Assembly (NCBI RefSeq): GCF_014651775.1
Contig: NZ_BMXN01000016.1
Span: 779 to 64,778 of the forward strand
From: Vreelandella hamiltonii
GTDB taxonomy: Bacteria > Pseudomonadota > Gammaproteobacteria > Pseudomonadales > Halomonadaceae
DNA length: 64,000 nucleotides
Direction: 5' to 3'
In this document: in pieces, positions 33,878-44,873 of the stretch
Position numbering within the stretch: the first letter of the stretch is position 1
Layout: every line of letters starts with the position of its first letter
The notes under the pieces: model-generated
The model's input: only the letters and a program-made list of their open reading frames with translations
Told to the model about the DNA's origin: nothing
Databases searched by the model: none
Made by a program: the position numbers and the translations under genes

Positions 33878-34615
33878 ATGGTCACGTTAGATGCCATCAC
33901 CTTTGATCTGGACGACACCCTGTGGGACAACCACGGCGTCATGCTCACCACCGAAGAGGGCCACTACCGCTGGTTATTGACGGCGCTGGCGGCCTGGCGA
34001 GCGGCCCGCCAGGAGCCGCCGCTGGCACTGGACTACGATGCAGGCGTGGCAGACTATCTGCAGCGCCGCCAGCAGTGGGCCAGCCAGGTGCCCGAGCGTC
34101 GCGGCGACTTCACCTGGCTGCGGCTACGGGCGCTGGAAGCGCAGCTGGAGGCCAGCGGGCTACCGCGCAGCGCGGCGCTGCTGTGGGCCGCCGCCGCGAT
34201 GAACGAGTTTCACCGTCTACGGGTGCAGGTCACGCCTCACCCGGAGGCGGATGGCTTGCTGGCCGCGCTGGCTCAGCGCTATCGGCTGGCTGCCATCACC
34301 AACGGCAACATTCATCTCAAGCGCCAGCCGCTGGCCGCCCACTTTCCCATAGCGATTGCGGCCGGTGAGCTACTCGCCCCCAAACCGGACCCCAAGCCGT
34401 TTTTGACCGCGCTCGAACGGCTCGGTACCGTGCCTGCCCGGGCCATGCATGTGGGCGATTCATGGCAAGAGGATGTGCTGCCCGCGCAGCAGTTGGGCAT
34501 GCACGCGGCCTGGGTGGCCGAACGTGGCGATCAGGCGCTGCCCGCCAGAGTGCATCGCATTGCCCACGTGAAGGAGTTGCCAACGCTGATTGCATGGCTG
34601 GAGCAGCGCCGTTGA
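33878..34615 (+). CDS. HAD-superfamily hydrolase (YigB-like)
   Basis: A 245-residue HAD phosphatase. Motif I is FDLDDTLWDN with the nucleophile Asp, motif II lies in AAITNGNIHL, motif III is the Lys in LLAPKPDPKPF and motif IV is HVGDSWQEDVLPAQQLGM. The cap is helical. The position just after xerC matches E. coli yigB, whose product dephosphorylates a riboflavin intermediate and FMN; substrate here is inferred from that synteny. It ends convergent with engB, 19 bases apart. Confidence 0.88.
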   Translation: MVTLDAITFDLDDTLWDNHGVMLTTEEGHYRWLLTALAAWRAARQEPPLALDYDAGVADYLQRRQQWASQVPERRGDFTWLRLRALEAQLEASGLPRSAALLWAAAAMNEFHRLRVQVTPHPEADGLLAALAQRYRLAAITNGNIHLKRQPLAAHFPIAIAAGELLAPKPDPKPFLTALERLGTVPARAMHVGDSWQEDVLPAQQLGMHAAWVAERGDQALPARVHRIAHVKELPTLIAWLEQRR

Positions 34616-34634
34616 AGACGCACCTGACGCACGC

Positions 34635-35282
34635 TCAGTGTTCGGTTTCCTCGGGCGTATGCAGCCAGCGGTCCAGGGTCTGGGAAAGCGTGTCCACGCC
34701 CTGACGCTTGAGGGAGGAGAAGAGCTGTACCGAGACCAGGTCTTCCCACTCTTTCAGGCGTGAACGAACCTTCTGCAGCGCAGCGCTGGCAGGCCCTTTC
34801 TTCAGCTTGTCGGCCTTGGTCAGCAGAATATGCACCGGCATGCCGCGCTGGTCGGCGAACTCCAGCATCATCTGGTCGAATTCGGTGAGCGGGTGACGCA
34901 CGTCCATGAGCAGGACCAGGCCACGCAGGCTGAAGCGGCCGCGCAGGTACTCGGAGAGGTGCTGCTGCCACTCGATCTTGACCGCTTCCGGCACTTTGGC
35001 ATAGCCATAGCCGGGCAGGTCGACCAGGCGGCGACTTTCATCGTTCATCACGCTGAAAAAGTTGATCAGTTGCGTGCGCCCGGGGGTGCGCGAGGTGCGT
35101 GCCAGCGCGTTCTGCTGGGTCAGCGCGTTGATGGCGCTGGACTTGCCCGCATTGGAGCGCCCGGCAAATGCCACTTCGGCGCCGGTGTCGTCCGGGCACA
35201 GGGCCAGCGTGGGGGCGCTGATCAAGAATCGCGCAGTAGGGTAGTTCAGTCGTGGGACTGGGCTATCATGAAGGGTAGACAT
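34635..35282 (-). CDS. engB: ribosome biogenesis GTPase EngB/YsxC
   Basis: A 215-residue TrmE-Era-class GTPase. G1 [15 protein letters not shown]2 region [16 protein letters not shown]3 [10 protein letters not shown] and G4 LLTKADKL are in order. It assists assembly of the large ribosomal subunit. I used the ATG at 35282, preceded by AGGAA at good spacing; the frame stays open 93 codons further upstream but that extension is Arg-rich non-protein-like sequence. Confidence 0.95.
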   Translation of the reverse strand: MSTLHDSPVPRLNYPTARFLISAPTLALCPDDTGAEVAFAGRSNAGKSSAINALTQQNALARTSRTPGRTQLINFFSVMNDESRRLVDLPGYGYAKVPEAVKIEWQQHLSEYLRGRFSLRGLVLLMDVRHPLTEFDQMMLEFADQRGMPVHILLTKADKLKKGPASAALQKVRSRLKEWEDLVSVQLFSSLKRQGVDTLSQTLDRWLHTPEETEH

Positions 35283-35587
35283 GATGGTGTTCCTGAAAAC
35301 AGACATGAAAGAGGGCTCATCGAGCCATCCTGCAGGGATCGCCAAGGTACCGCGACGAATTACCCCAAAAGCAGACATGGACTTGCATTCCCGCCGCTTG
35401 GGTGATTCGTTATAATGCATGAGGTTCATAACTGCGACCTGGGGCGCTAGTGTACCATCGCGCTCTAGCCAGCAGCGACCAACAACATGTTGTTCGTTTC
35501 GGCGGAGCTGACCCTGGTAGTGTGCAGAGCCTGGGCAGCGCCCAGGGTGCGTACCAGTCAATAATCAAACGGCATAGTGGAATAGCA
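35283..35587. other. 305-nt divergent control region, engB / cytochrome c4
   Basis: No gene. A TATAAT at 35411-35416 on the plus strand is a good -10, but the nearest TTGCAT is 22 bases upstream, so the -35 is poor. If used, it gives a leader of about 165 bases to cytochrome c4. Within that leader, CCTGGGC / GCCCAGG form a strong hairpin near 35530-35548 and ACAACATGTTGT is self-complementary. There is no T-run, so a separate small RNA is not supported. Confidence 0.45.
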
Positions 35588-36217
35588 ATGAGAAAGTTAC
35601 TGGCAAGCCTGGCAATTACCATGGGTGCCGTTGGCACCGCTCACGCCCAAACGGACCTTCAAGCCGACGCAGATGCGGCCGCTGGTCGCGAAATGGCACA
35701 AACCTGCGCTGCTTGTCACGGCCAAGCGGGTATCAGCCCTTCGGGCGCTTTCCCTAACCTGGCCGGACAGCAGATGTCCTATCTGGCCAAGCAGATCATG
35801 GACATTCGTGACGGCGACCGCATGGTCCCCACCATGGCAGGTCAAGTAGACGACTTCTCCGACCAGGATGCCTGGGACGTGGCGGCCTTCTTCGCCGGTC
35901 AGGACGCCAACCTGGGTCAAACCAGCGATGAAGACGCCGAGCTGCTCGCGCGCGGTGAAGAGCTGTATCGCGCAGGCGACATGAGCAAAGGCATTCCTGC
36001 CTGCAGCGCATGCCATACGCCCACCGGTGTCGGCATCGGCAGCGCCGTCTATCCGGCGCTGTCGGGTCAGCACGTGGAGTACACCATCTCCACCCTGCAG
36101 GACTTCGCATCAGGCGAGCGTACCAACAGCCCCAACAACCTGATGGGCGATATCGCTTCCAAGATGAGCGATCGTGACATGGAAGCGGTTGCGAACTACG
36201 TATTGGGCCTGAACTAA
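35588..36217 (+). CDS. diheme cytochrome c4
   Basis: A 209-residue periplasmic cytochrome. A signal peptide (MRKLLASLAITMGAVGTAHAQ) is followed by two class-I cytochrome domains, with heme motifs CAACH near residue 40 and CSACH near 140 and later Met ligands in MVPTMAGQ and PNNLMGD. Cytochrome c4 carries electrons between the bc1 complex and terminal oxidases. It is acidic, as expected for a halophile. dsbA follows, as in Pseudomonas. Confidence 0.93.
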   Translation: MRKLLASLAITMGAVGTAHAQTDLQADADAAAGREMAQTCAACHGQAGISPSGAFPNLAGQQMSYLAKQIMDIRDGDRMVPTMAGQVDDFSDQDAWDVAAFFAGQDANLGQTSDEDAELLARGEELYRAGDMSKGIPACSACHTPTGVGIGSAVYPALSGQHVEYTISTLQDFASGERTNSPNNLMGDIASKMSDRDMEAVANYVLGLN

Positions 36218-36332
36218 GCGCTCGATGCCGTGCCTCATCCTGCGTTGTACCGGCAGGATGGGGAACCTGCCCGTGCAAGCGGTGGTCTTAGCCTCGCCCT
36301 TGTTGGCTCGCTTATTCTGGAGAGTTCTCGCT

Positions 36333-36965
36333 ATGTTGAAAACGTTGATGGTCGCCCTGGCTGGTCTAGGTCTTTCCGCTGGGGTCAGTGCCCAGGAGTT
36401 GGTGGAAGGCCAGCACTACACGCTGCTGGCGTCTCCGGTCGCCACGCAGGTGGAAGAAGGCCAAATTGAAGTGACCGAAGCGTTCTGGTTTGGCTGCCCG
36501 CACTGCTATCGGTTGCAAGAGCATGTCAACGACTGGTACGACACGCTGGAAGACGACGTCAGTGTGATTCACATGCCGGCCACCATGGGCGGTGACTGGA
36601 ATACTCACGCCACGGCCTTCTACGCCGCTCAGTCACTGGGCATCGAAGAAGAACTGCATGCCGACTTCTTCGATGCAATTCACCAGGATGGCCGCTCTCT
36701 GACCGACCCTGACGACATTGCCGAGTTCTTCACCAACTACGGCGTCAGTGAAGAAGAAGCCAAGCAGGCGTTGACCGCTTTCAGCGTACGCAGCGATGTC
36801 AACAAGGCCAACAGCCGCATGCGTGAAATGCGCCTGATGGGGGTTCCGGCCATCGTGGTGGATGGTCGCTATGTGGTATCGCCGCAAACCGCAGGCAGCC
36901 TCGAGAACATGCCGCGCATTGCCGATGCCCTGGTGGAAAAAGTGCGTAACGAGCGCGCTCAATAA
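36333..36965 (+). CDS. dsbA: periplasmic thiol:disulfide interchange protein DsbA
   Basis: A 210-residue thioredoxin-fold oxidase. Signal peptide to about residue 21 (GLSAGVSAQE), active site FGCPHCYRL (the CPHC of DsbA) near residue 55, helical insertion, and the cis-Pro loop in MGVPAIVVDGRYVV. It introduces disulfides into exported proteins. The ATG at 36333 has GGAGAG nearby; an in-frame ATG at 36225 would place a long non-signal extension before it. Confidence 0.95.
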   Translation: MLKTLMVALAGLGLSAGVSAQELVEGQHYTLLASPVATQVEEGQIEVTEAFWFGCPHCYRLQEHVNDWYDTLEDDVSVIHMPATMGGDWNTHATAFYAAQSLGIEEELHADFFDAIHQDGRSLTDPDDIAEFFTNYGVSEEEAKQALTAFSVRSDVNKANSRMREMRLMGVPAIVVDGRYVVSPQTAGSLENMPRIADALVEKVRNERAQ

Positions 36966-36967
36966 CC

Positions 36968-37831
36968 GTGCTCGAACACGGCACTACCGGTGAGCCTGCG
37001 GGCTCACCAAAGGCGCCCGCCGCTCCCTTGCTGGAGCGGGGGCACCTGCGCCTGCTGACGTTCAATCTGCAGGTGGGTATCCAGACCTCTGCCTATCACC
37101 ATTATCTCACCCGCAGCTGGCAACACTTCTTGCCGCATCCCCAGCGCTTGAAGCGCCTGGCGATGATGGGCAGCGTGCTCGAGCAGTTCGATGTGGTGGG
37201 CTTGCAGGAAGTAGACGGTGGCAGCTTTCGCTCCAGCCGTGTCAATCAGGTAGAGTTCCTTGCCGCCCAGGCCAGATTTCCGCACTATTTTCAGCAGCTG
37301 AATCGCAACTTGGGCAAGTTCGCCCAGCACAGCAACGGGTTGCTGTCGCGGCTGGTGCCGAGCCGTATCGAAGAGCATCGGCTGCCCGGGATGCTGCCAG
37401 GGCGAGGCGCGATTCATGCCCGCTATGGCGATGGCCCCGATGCCCTGCACATCTTCGTGGCCCACTTGGCCTTGAGCCACCGTGGCCGAGTACGCCAACT
37501 GGACTACCTCAGCGACATCATTCAGCCGCTGCGCCATGTGGTCGTGATGGGGGATCTCAACTGCACGCCGGATCAACTGCATGCCCACGAGCGTTTCAGC
37601 ACATCGTTGCCGCTGCATCCGGTGAAACCGCTGCTCAGCTACCCCTCCTGGCAGCCCCGTCGGGCGCTGGATCATATTCTGCTGTCCCAAACGCTGGAAG
37701 CCGCAGAAGTGCGCGTGCTGGATCATCTGTTTTCCGATCACTTGCCCATCGCGGTCGACCTGCCCTTGCCCGCAGCCTGCGTCAGTGCGCTGGCAGAGGC
37801 CGAGCATGCGCAAACCCATGGGCGTTCATAG
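36968..37831 (+). CDS. endonuclease/exonuclease/phosphatase family protein
   Basis: A 287-residue protein of the DNase I/APE1-like fold, GTG start three bases after dsbA. Metal and catalytic motifs are visible: LTFNLQVG, GLQEVDGG with the metal Glu, HLALSHRGR, MGDLNCTPD with the Asp-Asn pair, and SDHLPIAVDL with the final Asp-His. No signal peptide is seen. Substrate may be nucleic acid or phosphoester. Its place behind dsbA is conserved in Pseudomonas. A strong terminator follows. Confidence 0.88.
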   Translation: MLEHGTTGEPAGSPKAPAAPLLERGHLRLLTFNLQVGIQTSAYHHYLTRSWQHFLPHPQRLKRLAMMGSVLEQFDVVGLQEVDGGSFRSSRVNQVEFLAAQARFPHYFQQLNRNLGKFAQHSNGLLSRLVPSRIEEHRLPGMLPGRGAIHARYGDGPDALHIFVAHLALSHRGRVRQLDYLSDIIQPLRHVVVMGDLNCTPDQLHAHERFSTSLPLHPVKPLLSYPSWQPRRALDHILLSQTLEAAEVRVLDHLFSDHLPIAVDLPLPAACVSALAEAEHAQTHGRS

Positions 37832-37891
37832 CCAGACGTGCCGCCCAGACGTATGGATAAGCGTTTAATCCTGTGAATGGGGATGACGTCA

Positions 37892-37925
37892 GGCCCAGAA
37901 TCAGCGATGATTCTGGGCCGTTTTT
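37892..37925 (+). terminator. intrinsic terminator after cytochrome c4-dsbA unit
   Basis: Perfect 12-base stem GGCCCAGAATCA / TGATTCTGGGCC, GCGA loop, then G and five T. Confidence 0.95.
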
Positions 37926-37946
37926 ATTCATGCTGGGACATCTGCT

Positions 37947-38495
37947 ATGCCGACGAGTGCTCAAGAGCCACGTTTATTGCGTTGGCTGGACTGCGTAACC
38001 GAGGGGATTGGCCGAGCCATTGCTTGGCTGGTGATCATCATGATGCTGGTCCAGTTTGCCATTGTCATCATGCGCTACTGGCTGGGCATCAACAGCATCG
38101 TCATGCAAGAGTCGGTGATGTACATGCACGCCGCAGTGTTCATGCTGGGCGCCGCCTGGACCCTCAAGCGCGATGGTCATGTCCGCGTCGATATTTTCTA
38201 TCGCCGCCTGTCCGACCGTGGGCGGGCCTGGATCGACCTGATGGGTACGCTGCTGCTGCTGATTCCGGTGTCGATCTTCATCGCCGTCAGCAGCTTTCAT
38301 TACGTACGCAGCAGCTGGGCCATCATGGAACGCTCATCGGATGGCGGCATTCCCGGCGTCTACCTGCTGAAGACGCTCATGCTGGTGATGGTGGCGTTGC
38401 TGCTGCTGCAGGCGGTGGCACAGTTGATTCGCCAGACCTTGATATTGCGCGGCAAACTGCCTACCACGCCCCCTGCTCACGAGGAGATCATCTAG
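37947..38495 (+). CDS. TRAP transporter small permease (DctQ/FcbT2 type)
   Basis: A 182-residue membrane protein with four hydrophobic helices (about 22-46, 58-75, 92-115 and 140-160). The loop ends with AAWTLKRDGHVRVDIFYRRLSDR, the signature of TRAP small subunits that pair with TakP/FcbT1 binding proteins. It starts 22 bases after a terminator, so its promoter must overlap that region. The large permease GTG overlaps its TAG stop. No binding protein is adjacent; the best candidate partner in the window is at 13996-15084. Confidence 0.9.
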   Translation: MPTSAQEPRLLRWLDCVTEGIGRAIAWLVIIMMLVQFAIVIMRYWLGINSIVMQESVMYMHAAVFMLGAAWTLKRDGHVRVDIFYRRLSDRGRAWIDLMGTLLLLIPVSIFIAVSSFHYVRSSWAIMERSSDGGIPGVYLLKTLMLVMVALLLLQAVAQLIRQTLILRGKLPTTPPAHEEII

Positions 38496-39910
38496 TGCTG
38501 GCGACCTTATTAGACATGATGCCGCTGGTACTCTTTGCTGCGGTCTGTATCGTCCTGATGCTGGGGTATCCGGTGGCGCTTTCGCTGGCGGGCACCGCGT
38601 TGGCCTTTGCCGGGTTCGGGCTGCTGCTGCAGTCCATGGGCGTGGATGTACCCTTCGAAGCGCGCATGATGAACGCCATGCCCAACCGGCTTTACGGCAT
38701 CATGACCAATGCCACGCTGCTGGCGGTGCCGCTGTTCGTGCTCATGGGCGTCCTGCTGGAGAAGTCTCGGGTAGCGGAAACGCTGCTGGACGCCATGGCC
38801 ATGGCCTTCGGCGCGCTGCGCGGCGGCCTGGGTATCGCGGTGGTCATCGTCGGCATGTTGCTGGCGGCTTCTACGGGGATCGTCGGGGCCACGGTCGTCA
38901 CCATGGGGCTTCTGTCGCTGCCCACGATGCTGAAGCGCGGCTACTCGCCCGCGCTGGCCACGGGCACGATCTGCGCCACGGGTACGCTGGGGCAGATCAT
39001 TCCTCCCTCGATTGCGCTGGTGCTGCTGGGCGACGTACTTTCCAACGCCTACCAGCAGGCGCAGCTCTCCATGGGCGTGTGGAGCCCGAAAACCCTGTCT
39101 ATTGGGGACTTGTTCATTGGCGCATTGGTGCCCGGCCTGTTGCTGGTCGTGGTGTATATCCTCTATCTGCTGATGGTGGCATGGTTGAAGCCGGAGGCGG
39201 CACCAGCGGCGGACCGCGCAGCGCTGAAGGCCGAGCTGGGGCACACCGGGAGCATCTGGCCGCTGCTGTTGAAAGGCTTGCTGCCTCCGGTACTGCTGAT
39301 CGTGGCGGTGCTTGGCTCGATACTGGGGGGCTTTGCAACGCCTACCGAAGCGTCGGCGGTGGGCGCGTTTGGCGCGCTGGTACTGGCGGCGACCAATCGC
39401 CAGTTGAGTATCAAGATGCTCAAGGAAACGCTGCACTCCACGGCGCAGGTCACCAGCATGGTGTTCCTGATCCTGATTGGCGCTGCGCTGTTTTCACTGG
39501 TGTTTCGCGCTTACGGTGGTGAAGAGCTGGTCACCGAGCTGTTCGAAGCCATGCCGGGCGGCGTGGTCGGGGCCACGCTGGTGGTCATGCTGGTGATCTT
39601 CCTGCTGGGCTTCATTCTCGACTTCATCGAAATCACCTTCGTGGTGGTGCCCATCGTCGGGCCCGTACTGCTGGCCATGGGCGTAGACCCCATCTGGCTG
39701 GGCATCATGATCGCGGTCAACCTGCAAACCTCGTTTTTGACCCCGCCGTTCGGTTTTGCGCTGTTCTACCTGCGCGGCGTGACCCCGGCCAGCGTGCCGA
39801 CCTCGGCCATTTACAAGGGCGTGATCCCGTTCATCATTCTTCAGTTGGGCATGCTGTTGGCGCTGGCGATTTTCCCCGGCATCGCCACTTGGCTACCCTC
39901 TGTTCTCTAA
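38495..39910 (+). CDS. TRAP transporter large permease (DctM/FcbT3 type)
   Basis: A 471-residue membrane protein. The GTG at 38495 overlaps the small-permease stop (TAGTG) and has GAGGAG eight bases upstream; a frame open further back lies inside that gene. About a dozen hydrophobic helices include ASTGIVGATVVTMGLLSLPTML and TGTICATGTLGQIIPPSIALVL, the twin re-entrant hairpins of DctM, and NLQTSFLTPPFGFALFYLRG near the end. It carries Na+-coupled uptake of an organic acid delivered by a binding protein encoded elsewhere. Confidence 0.92.
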   Translation: MLATLLDMMPLVLFAAVCIVLMLGYPVALSLAGTALAFAGFGLLLQSMGVDVPFEARMMNAMPNRLYGIMTNATLLAVPLFVLMGVLLEKSRVAETLLDAMAMAFGALRGGLGIAVVIVGMLLAASTGIVGATVVTMGLLSLPTMLKRGYSPALATGTICATGTLGQIIPPSIALVLLGDVLSNAYQQAQLSMGVWSPKTLSIGDLFIGALVPGLLLVVVYILYLLMVAWLKPEAAPAADRAALKAELGHTGSIWPLLLKGLLPPVLLIVAVLGSILGGFATPTEASAVGAFGALVLAATNRQLSIKMLKETLHSTAQVTSMVFLILIGAALFSLVFRAYGGEELVTELFEAMPGGVVGATLVVMLVIFLLGFILDFIEITFVVVPIVGPVLLAMGVDPIWLGIMIAVNLQTSFLTPPFGFALFYLRGVTPASVPTSAIYKGVIPFIILQLGMLLALAIFPGIATWLPSVL

Positions 39911-39925
39911 GAGGTGAGGAGCGTC

Positions 39926-40741
39926 ATGATTGCCAACGTATTGACCATCGCTGGCTCCGACCCCTCGGGCGGGGCGGGCATCCAGGCGGATCTGAAAACC
40001 TTCTCCGCGCTGGGCACCTACGGCACCAGCGTGATCACGGCGCTGACCGCCCAAAACACTTGTGGTGTCGCCGGGGTACATGGCGTCTCGGTGGCGGCCA
40101 TCCGTCAGCAGTTAGAGCACCTGCTGGCCGATGTGCATATCGATGCCGTAAAAATTGGCATGGTGGCCAGCCGTGACGTGGCACAGACCATTGCCGACGT
40201 GCTGCGGCAGCGTCGCCCACGCTGGATCGTGCTGGATCCGGTCATGGTCGCGAAGAGCGGTGACGTCCTGGTGGACGATGCCGGCATCCGCGCCGTGCGC
40301 GATATTCTGGTGCCCCTGGCGGACGTGATCACTCCCAATCTTCCCGAAGCCGCCGTGCTGCTGGACCGCTCGCGGCCCGCATCGCTGGAAGACATGGAGG
40401 CGCTGCTGCCGGAGCTGGTGGCGCTGGGCGCGCCTTACGTGGTGCTCAAGGGTGGGCACCTGCGGGGTGAAACCTGCCCGGATTTGCTGGCCTCCCCTCA
40501 GGGCCAGCGCTGGCTGGCCGCCGAACGGATTGCCACCGACAACCTGCACGGCACCGGCTGTGCGTTGTCATCGGCGATCACGGCATGCTTGGCCAAGCTG
40601 CCCCCGCAGGCAAGCAGCGAGGCCCCCATCGAAGCGATCACCACCGCCAAGCAGTGGTTGCACGAGGCCCTGGCCGCCAGCGAACGCCTGAACGTGGGCC
40701 AGGGAAGAGGCCCGGTTCACCACTTTCATGCCTGGTGGTAG
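39926..40741 (+). CDS. thiD: hydroxymethylpyrimidine/phosphomethylpyrimidine kinase
   Basis: A 271-residue ribokinase-like kinase that phosphorylates HMP twice for thiamine synthesis. The start LTIAGSDPSGGAGIQADLKTF is diagnostic, GMVASRDVAQTIADVL and the catalytic loop GTGCALSSAITACLAK follow. The ATG at 39926 has GAGGAG four bases upstream; a GTG at 39914 is a weaker option. Other thiamine genes in the window are thiS and thiG, far downstream. Confidence 0.95.
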   Translation: MIANVLTIAGSDPSGGAGIQADLKTFSALGTYGTSVITALTAQNTCGVAGVHGVSVAAIRQQLEHLLADVHIDAVKIGMVASRDVAQTIADVLRQRRPRWIVLDPVMVAKSGDVLVDDAGIRAVRDILVPLADVITPNLPEAAVLLDRSRPASLEDMEALLPELVALGAPYVVLKGGHLRGETCPDLLASPQGQRWLAAERIATDNLHGTGCALSSAITACLAKLPPQASSEAPIEAITTAKQWLHEALAASERLNVGQGRGPVHHFHAWW

Positions 40742-40806
40742 CCGTCGCTGGAAGCGCTCAATGACTCAGGGCCTGCGCCGATAAAAGACGGCTTGCGAGA
40801 TAGGCG

Positions 40807-40836
40807 AACGGGCACCATGCTGAAGGGTGCCCGTTT
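40807..40836 (+). terminator. hairpin after thiD
   Basis: AACGGGCACC / GGTGCCCGTT, ten paired bases with a nine-base loop, then TTC. Probable terminator with a short T-tail, 66 bases after the thiD stop. Confidence 0.65.
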
Positions 40837-40874
40837 CATCCAACCGGCTGCGCTATTCGGCCAAGGAGCACGCC

Positions 40875-41720
40875 ATGTCTCGCTCGCTGCTGTTTGCCTC
40901 CGATCTTTCCCAGGAAAATCGCGCCGCGTTTGCGCGCGCCCTGCGCCTTGCCCATGAGCAAGGGGCGGCCTTGAGTGCACTGCACGTACTCGACCCTTAT
41001 CTGCCGCACCGCACCCTGCATGACCTGGAACAGGCCGTCAGTGATGATATCAGCGCCACGCTGACGGATTTGCGCGAAGACTACGCCCTGGCGATGCCGC
41101 CGCTGATGATCCAGACCGTGGTGGGCGAGCCCCACGCGGAAATCGTCCGCGAGGCCCACGAGCGTCAGGCATCGCTGATCGTGCTGGGTATGCACCGCAA
41201 ACGAGGCCAGAAGGAACTGCTGCAGGGCACCACCATGATGCGCGTGCTGCGCAGCGCACCATGCCCTGTGGTCGTCGCGTTCACCCCGCCGACGCAGTCC
41301 TGGCGGCACATCGTGGTGCCCATCGATTTTTCACTCACCGCACGCCAGACGCTCAAGGAAGCCCTGATACGCTTCCCGGAGGCGCAGATTACCCTGCTGC
41401 ATGCCTGGAGCCTGCCCGGCGAGCGTGAGCTGGGTAATCAGGCCTTCTACGCCCAGTGGCGCGACCATGAGGTCAACCGGCTGCGCACGGCGCTGGATAA
41501 CGAAGTCGATAGCCTGATGGACGAACTGCAGGGCGTGCCTGATACGCAGCTGGTACTGGAGCCGGGCAACCCCTGCGATGTGCTCGGCGACTATATCAAG
41601 CGCCATTCGCCTGACCTGGTGATGCTGGGAAGCCGCAGCCGACCCCAGCAACCCAACCCGCTTACCGAGATGCTGCTGAGCGAGCCGCACTGCGATGTGA
41701 TGATTTGTCGGCCCTGGTAG
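40875..41720 (+). CDS. tandem universal stress protein
   Basis: A 281-residue protein of two UspA domains, a UspE-like arrangement. Domain 1 runs SLLFASDLSQENRAAFARAL to GMHRKRGQKELLQGTTMMRVLRSAPCPVVV; domain 2 starts HIVVPIDFSLTARQTLKEAL and ends LGSRSRPQQPNPLTEMLLSEPHCDVMICRPW. The second domain departs from the G-2x-G-9x-G ATP loop, so nucleotide binding is uncertain. AAGGAG precedes the ATG. Confidence 0.9.
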   Translation: MSRSLLFASDLSQENRAAFARALRLAHEQGAALSALHVLDPYLPHRTLHDLEQAVSDDISATLTDLREDYALAMPPLMIQTVVGEPHAEIVREAHERQASLIVLGMHRKRGQKELLQGTTMMRVLRSAPCPVVVAFTPPTQSWRHIVVPIDFSLTARQTLKEALIRFPEAQITLLHAWSLPGERELGNQAFYAQWRDHEVNRLRTALDNEVDSLMDELQGVPDTQLVLEPGNPCDVLGDYIKRHSPDLVMLGSRSRPQQPNPLTEMLLSEPHCDVMICRPW

Positions 41721-41815
41721 CACCGCGCGCCATTGGTTGTACGGAACCTTTACGCATAACATGGGTATGTATAGCGTAGAGGTTCCTGTTCCTTCTGCTT
41801 CAAGAGGAAAACATC

Positions 41816-42394
41816 GTGCGGCGACTCAAGCAATCCACTCCGTTCACTATCCTGTTACTGCTGGCAGCATCGCTGTGGGCATCGGCGGCCATGGCCAGCA
41901 GTGTCACCGAGCGTGGTGAGCAGTTCGACCGTGTGGTCGAAGACCAAGGGCAGCGCTATTCCCTGCTAGGCAGTGGCGTGTTCCGCTACATGATCTGGAC
42001 GGCCTACGCGGGGGCCTACTACCAGCTGGAAGGCGAAAACGAGCCGCAACCGCTGGGCGACGTGCCGCGCCGCCTGGAACTGGCTTATTTTCACGCCATT
42101 TCTGCCAGCGACTTTGCCGATGCCACCGAAAAAACCTTGCGTGACTCCCTGACGTTATACGAATTCAACCAGATTCAGGACAGCATGGCGCAGCTCAACC
42201 AGCGCTATCAGGATGTCTCGCCTGGCGACCGTTACCTGTTGAGCTGGGACGGCGAGCATCTGCGCCTGGCCCTCAATGGCGAGACGCTCTTCGAGGATGA
42301 CAGCGCCGAGTTTGCTCGGGCCATGTTTGGTATCTGGCTGGGTGAGCGCCCGCTGGGCGAAGGCTTTCGGGATGCCCTGTTAGGGCGCAGCTGA
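41816..42394 (+). CDS. chalcone-isomerase-like exported protein
   Basis: A 192-residue protein, GTG start with AAGAGGAAA upstream. A signal peptide ends near AAMASSV. The mature part resembles the bacterial chalcone-isomerase-like family: LGSGVFRYMIWTAYAGAYYQ, then RRLELAYFHAISASDFADATEKTL and YLLSWDGEHLRLALNGE, ending MFGIWLGERPLGEGFRDALLG. The bacterial members are not flavonoid enzymes; some bind fatty acids or have a structural role. Its function is unknown. Confidence 0.8.
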   Translation: MRRLKQSTPFTILLLLAASLWASAAMASSVTERGEQFDRVVEDQGQRYSLLGSGVFRYMIWTAYAGAYYQLEGENEPQPLGDVPRRLELAYFHAISASDFADATEKTLRDSLTLYEFNQIQDSMAQLNQRYQDVSPGDRYLLSWDGEHLRLALNGETLFEDDSAEFARAMFGIWLGERPLGEGFRDALLGRS

Positions 42395-42449
42395 ACTGCG
42401 CTAGACTCTTGCCCCTGAAGAGCAGACATCACCCAGGGGTAAGCGTGAC

Positions 42450-42887
42450 GTGAAGGCTTTGATTCAACGGGTTACCACCGCCAGCGTGACGGTGGAGGGA
42501 CAGGTCATCGGCGCCATTGATCACGGGCTCATGGCACTGATCGGCGTCGAAAAAGGCGACAGCGAGGCCAATGCCGACAAGCTGTTGCACAAGTTGCTGA
42601 ATTACCGCGTGTTCAGTGACGAGGCGGGCAAGATGAACCATAACCTGCAGCAGGCCCAAGGGGGCTTGCTGCTGGTGTCCCAGTTCACGCTGGCCGCCGA
42701 TACCCGCAAGGGGCTGCGGCCGGGTTTTTCCAGCGCCGCACCGCCGGAGGAAGGCGAGCGGCTATTCGATTACCTGGTGGCGCGCGCGCAGCAAGCGGGC
42801 CCACCGGTGGCCACCGGGCAGTTTGGCGCCGACATGCAGGTGGCGCTGGTCAACGATGGCCCGGTGACCTTCATGCTGGAAGGGTAG
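42450..42887 (+). CDS. dtd: D-aminoacyl-tRNA deacylase
   Basis: A 145-residue DTD. It opens [16 protein letters not shown], has [12 protein letters not shown] in the centre and the Gly-cisPro motif in [11 protein letters not shown] at the C-terminus, which gives chiral rejection of L-aminoacyl-tRNA. It removes D-amino acids mischarged on tRNA. GTG start. It is convergent with the ABC-F gene, with ten bases between stops. Confidence 0.96.
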   Translation: MKALIQRVTTASVTVEGQVIGAIDHGLMALIGVEKGDSEANADKLLHKLLNYRVFSDEAGKMNHNLQQAQGGLLLVSQFTLAADTRKGLRPGFSSAAPPEEGERLFDYLVARAQQAGPPVATGQFGADMQVALVNDGPVTFMLEG

Positions 42888-42897
42888 CGGAAAAACC

Positions 42898-44844
<1,947 letters not shown>

Positions 44845-44873
44845 GCTTTCTCCCGAAACCAGTGGGTAAATTC

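Noticed and set aside
35410-35580. Small RNA of Spot 42/ErsA type near engB
   Set aside because: There is a -10 element and a hairpin, but no terminator T-run before the cytochrome c4 gene, so a leader is simpler.
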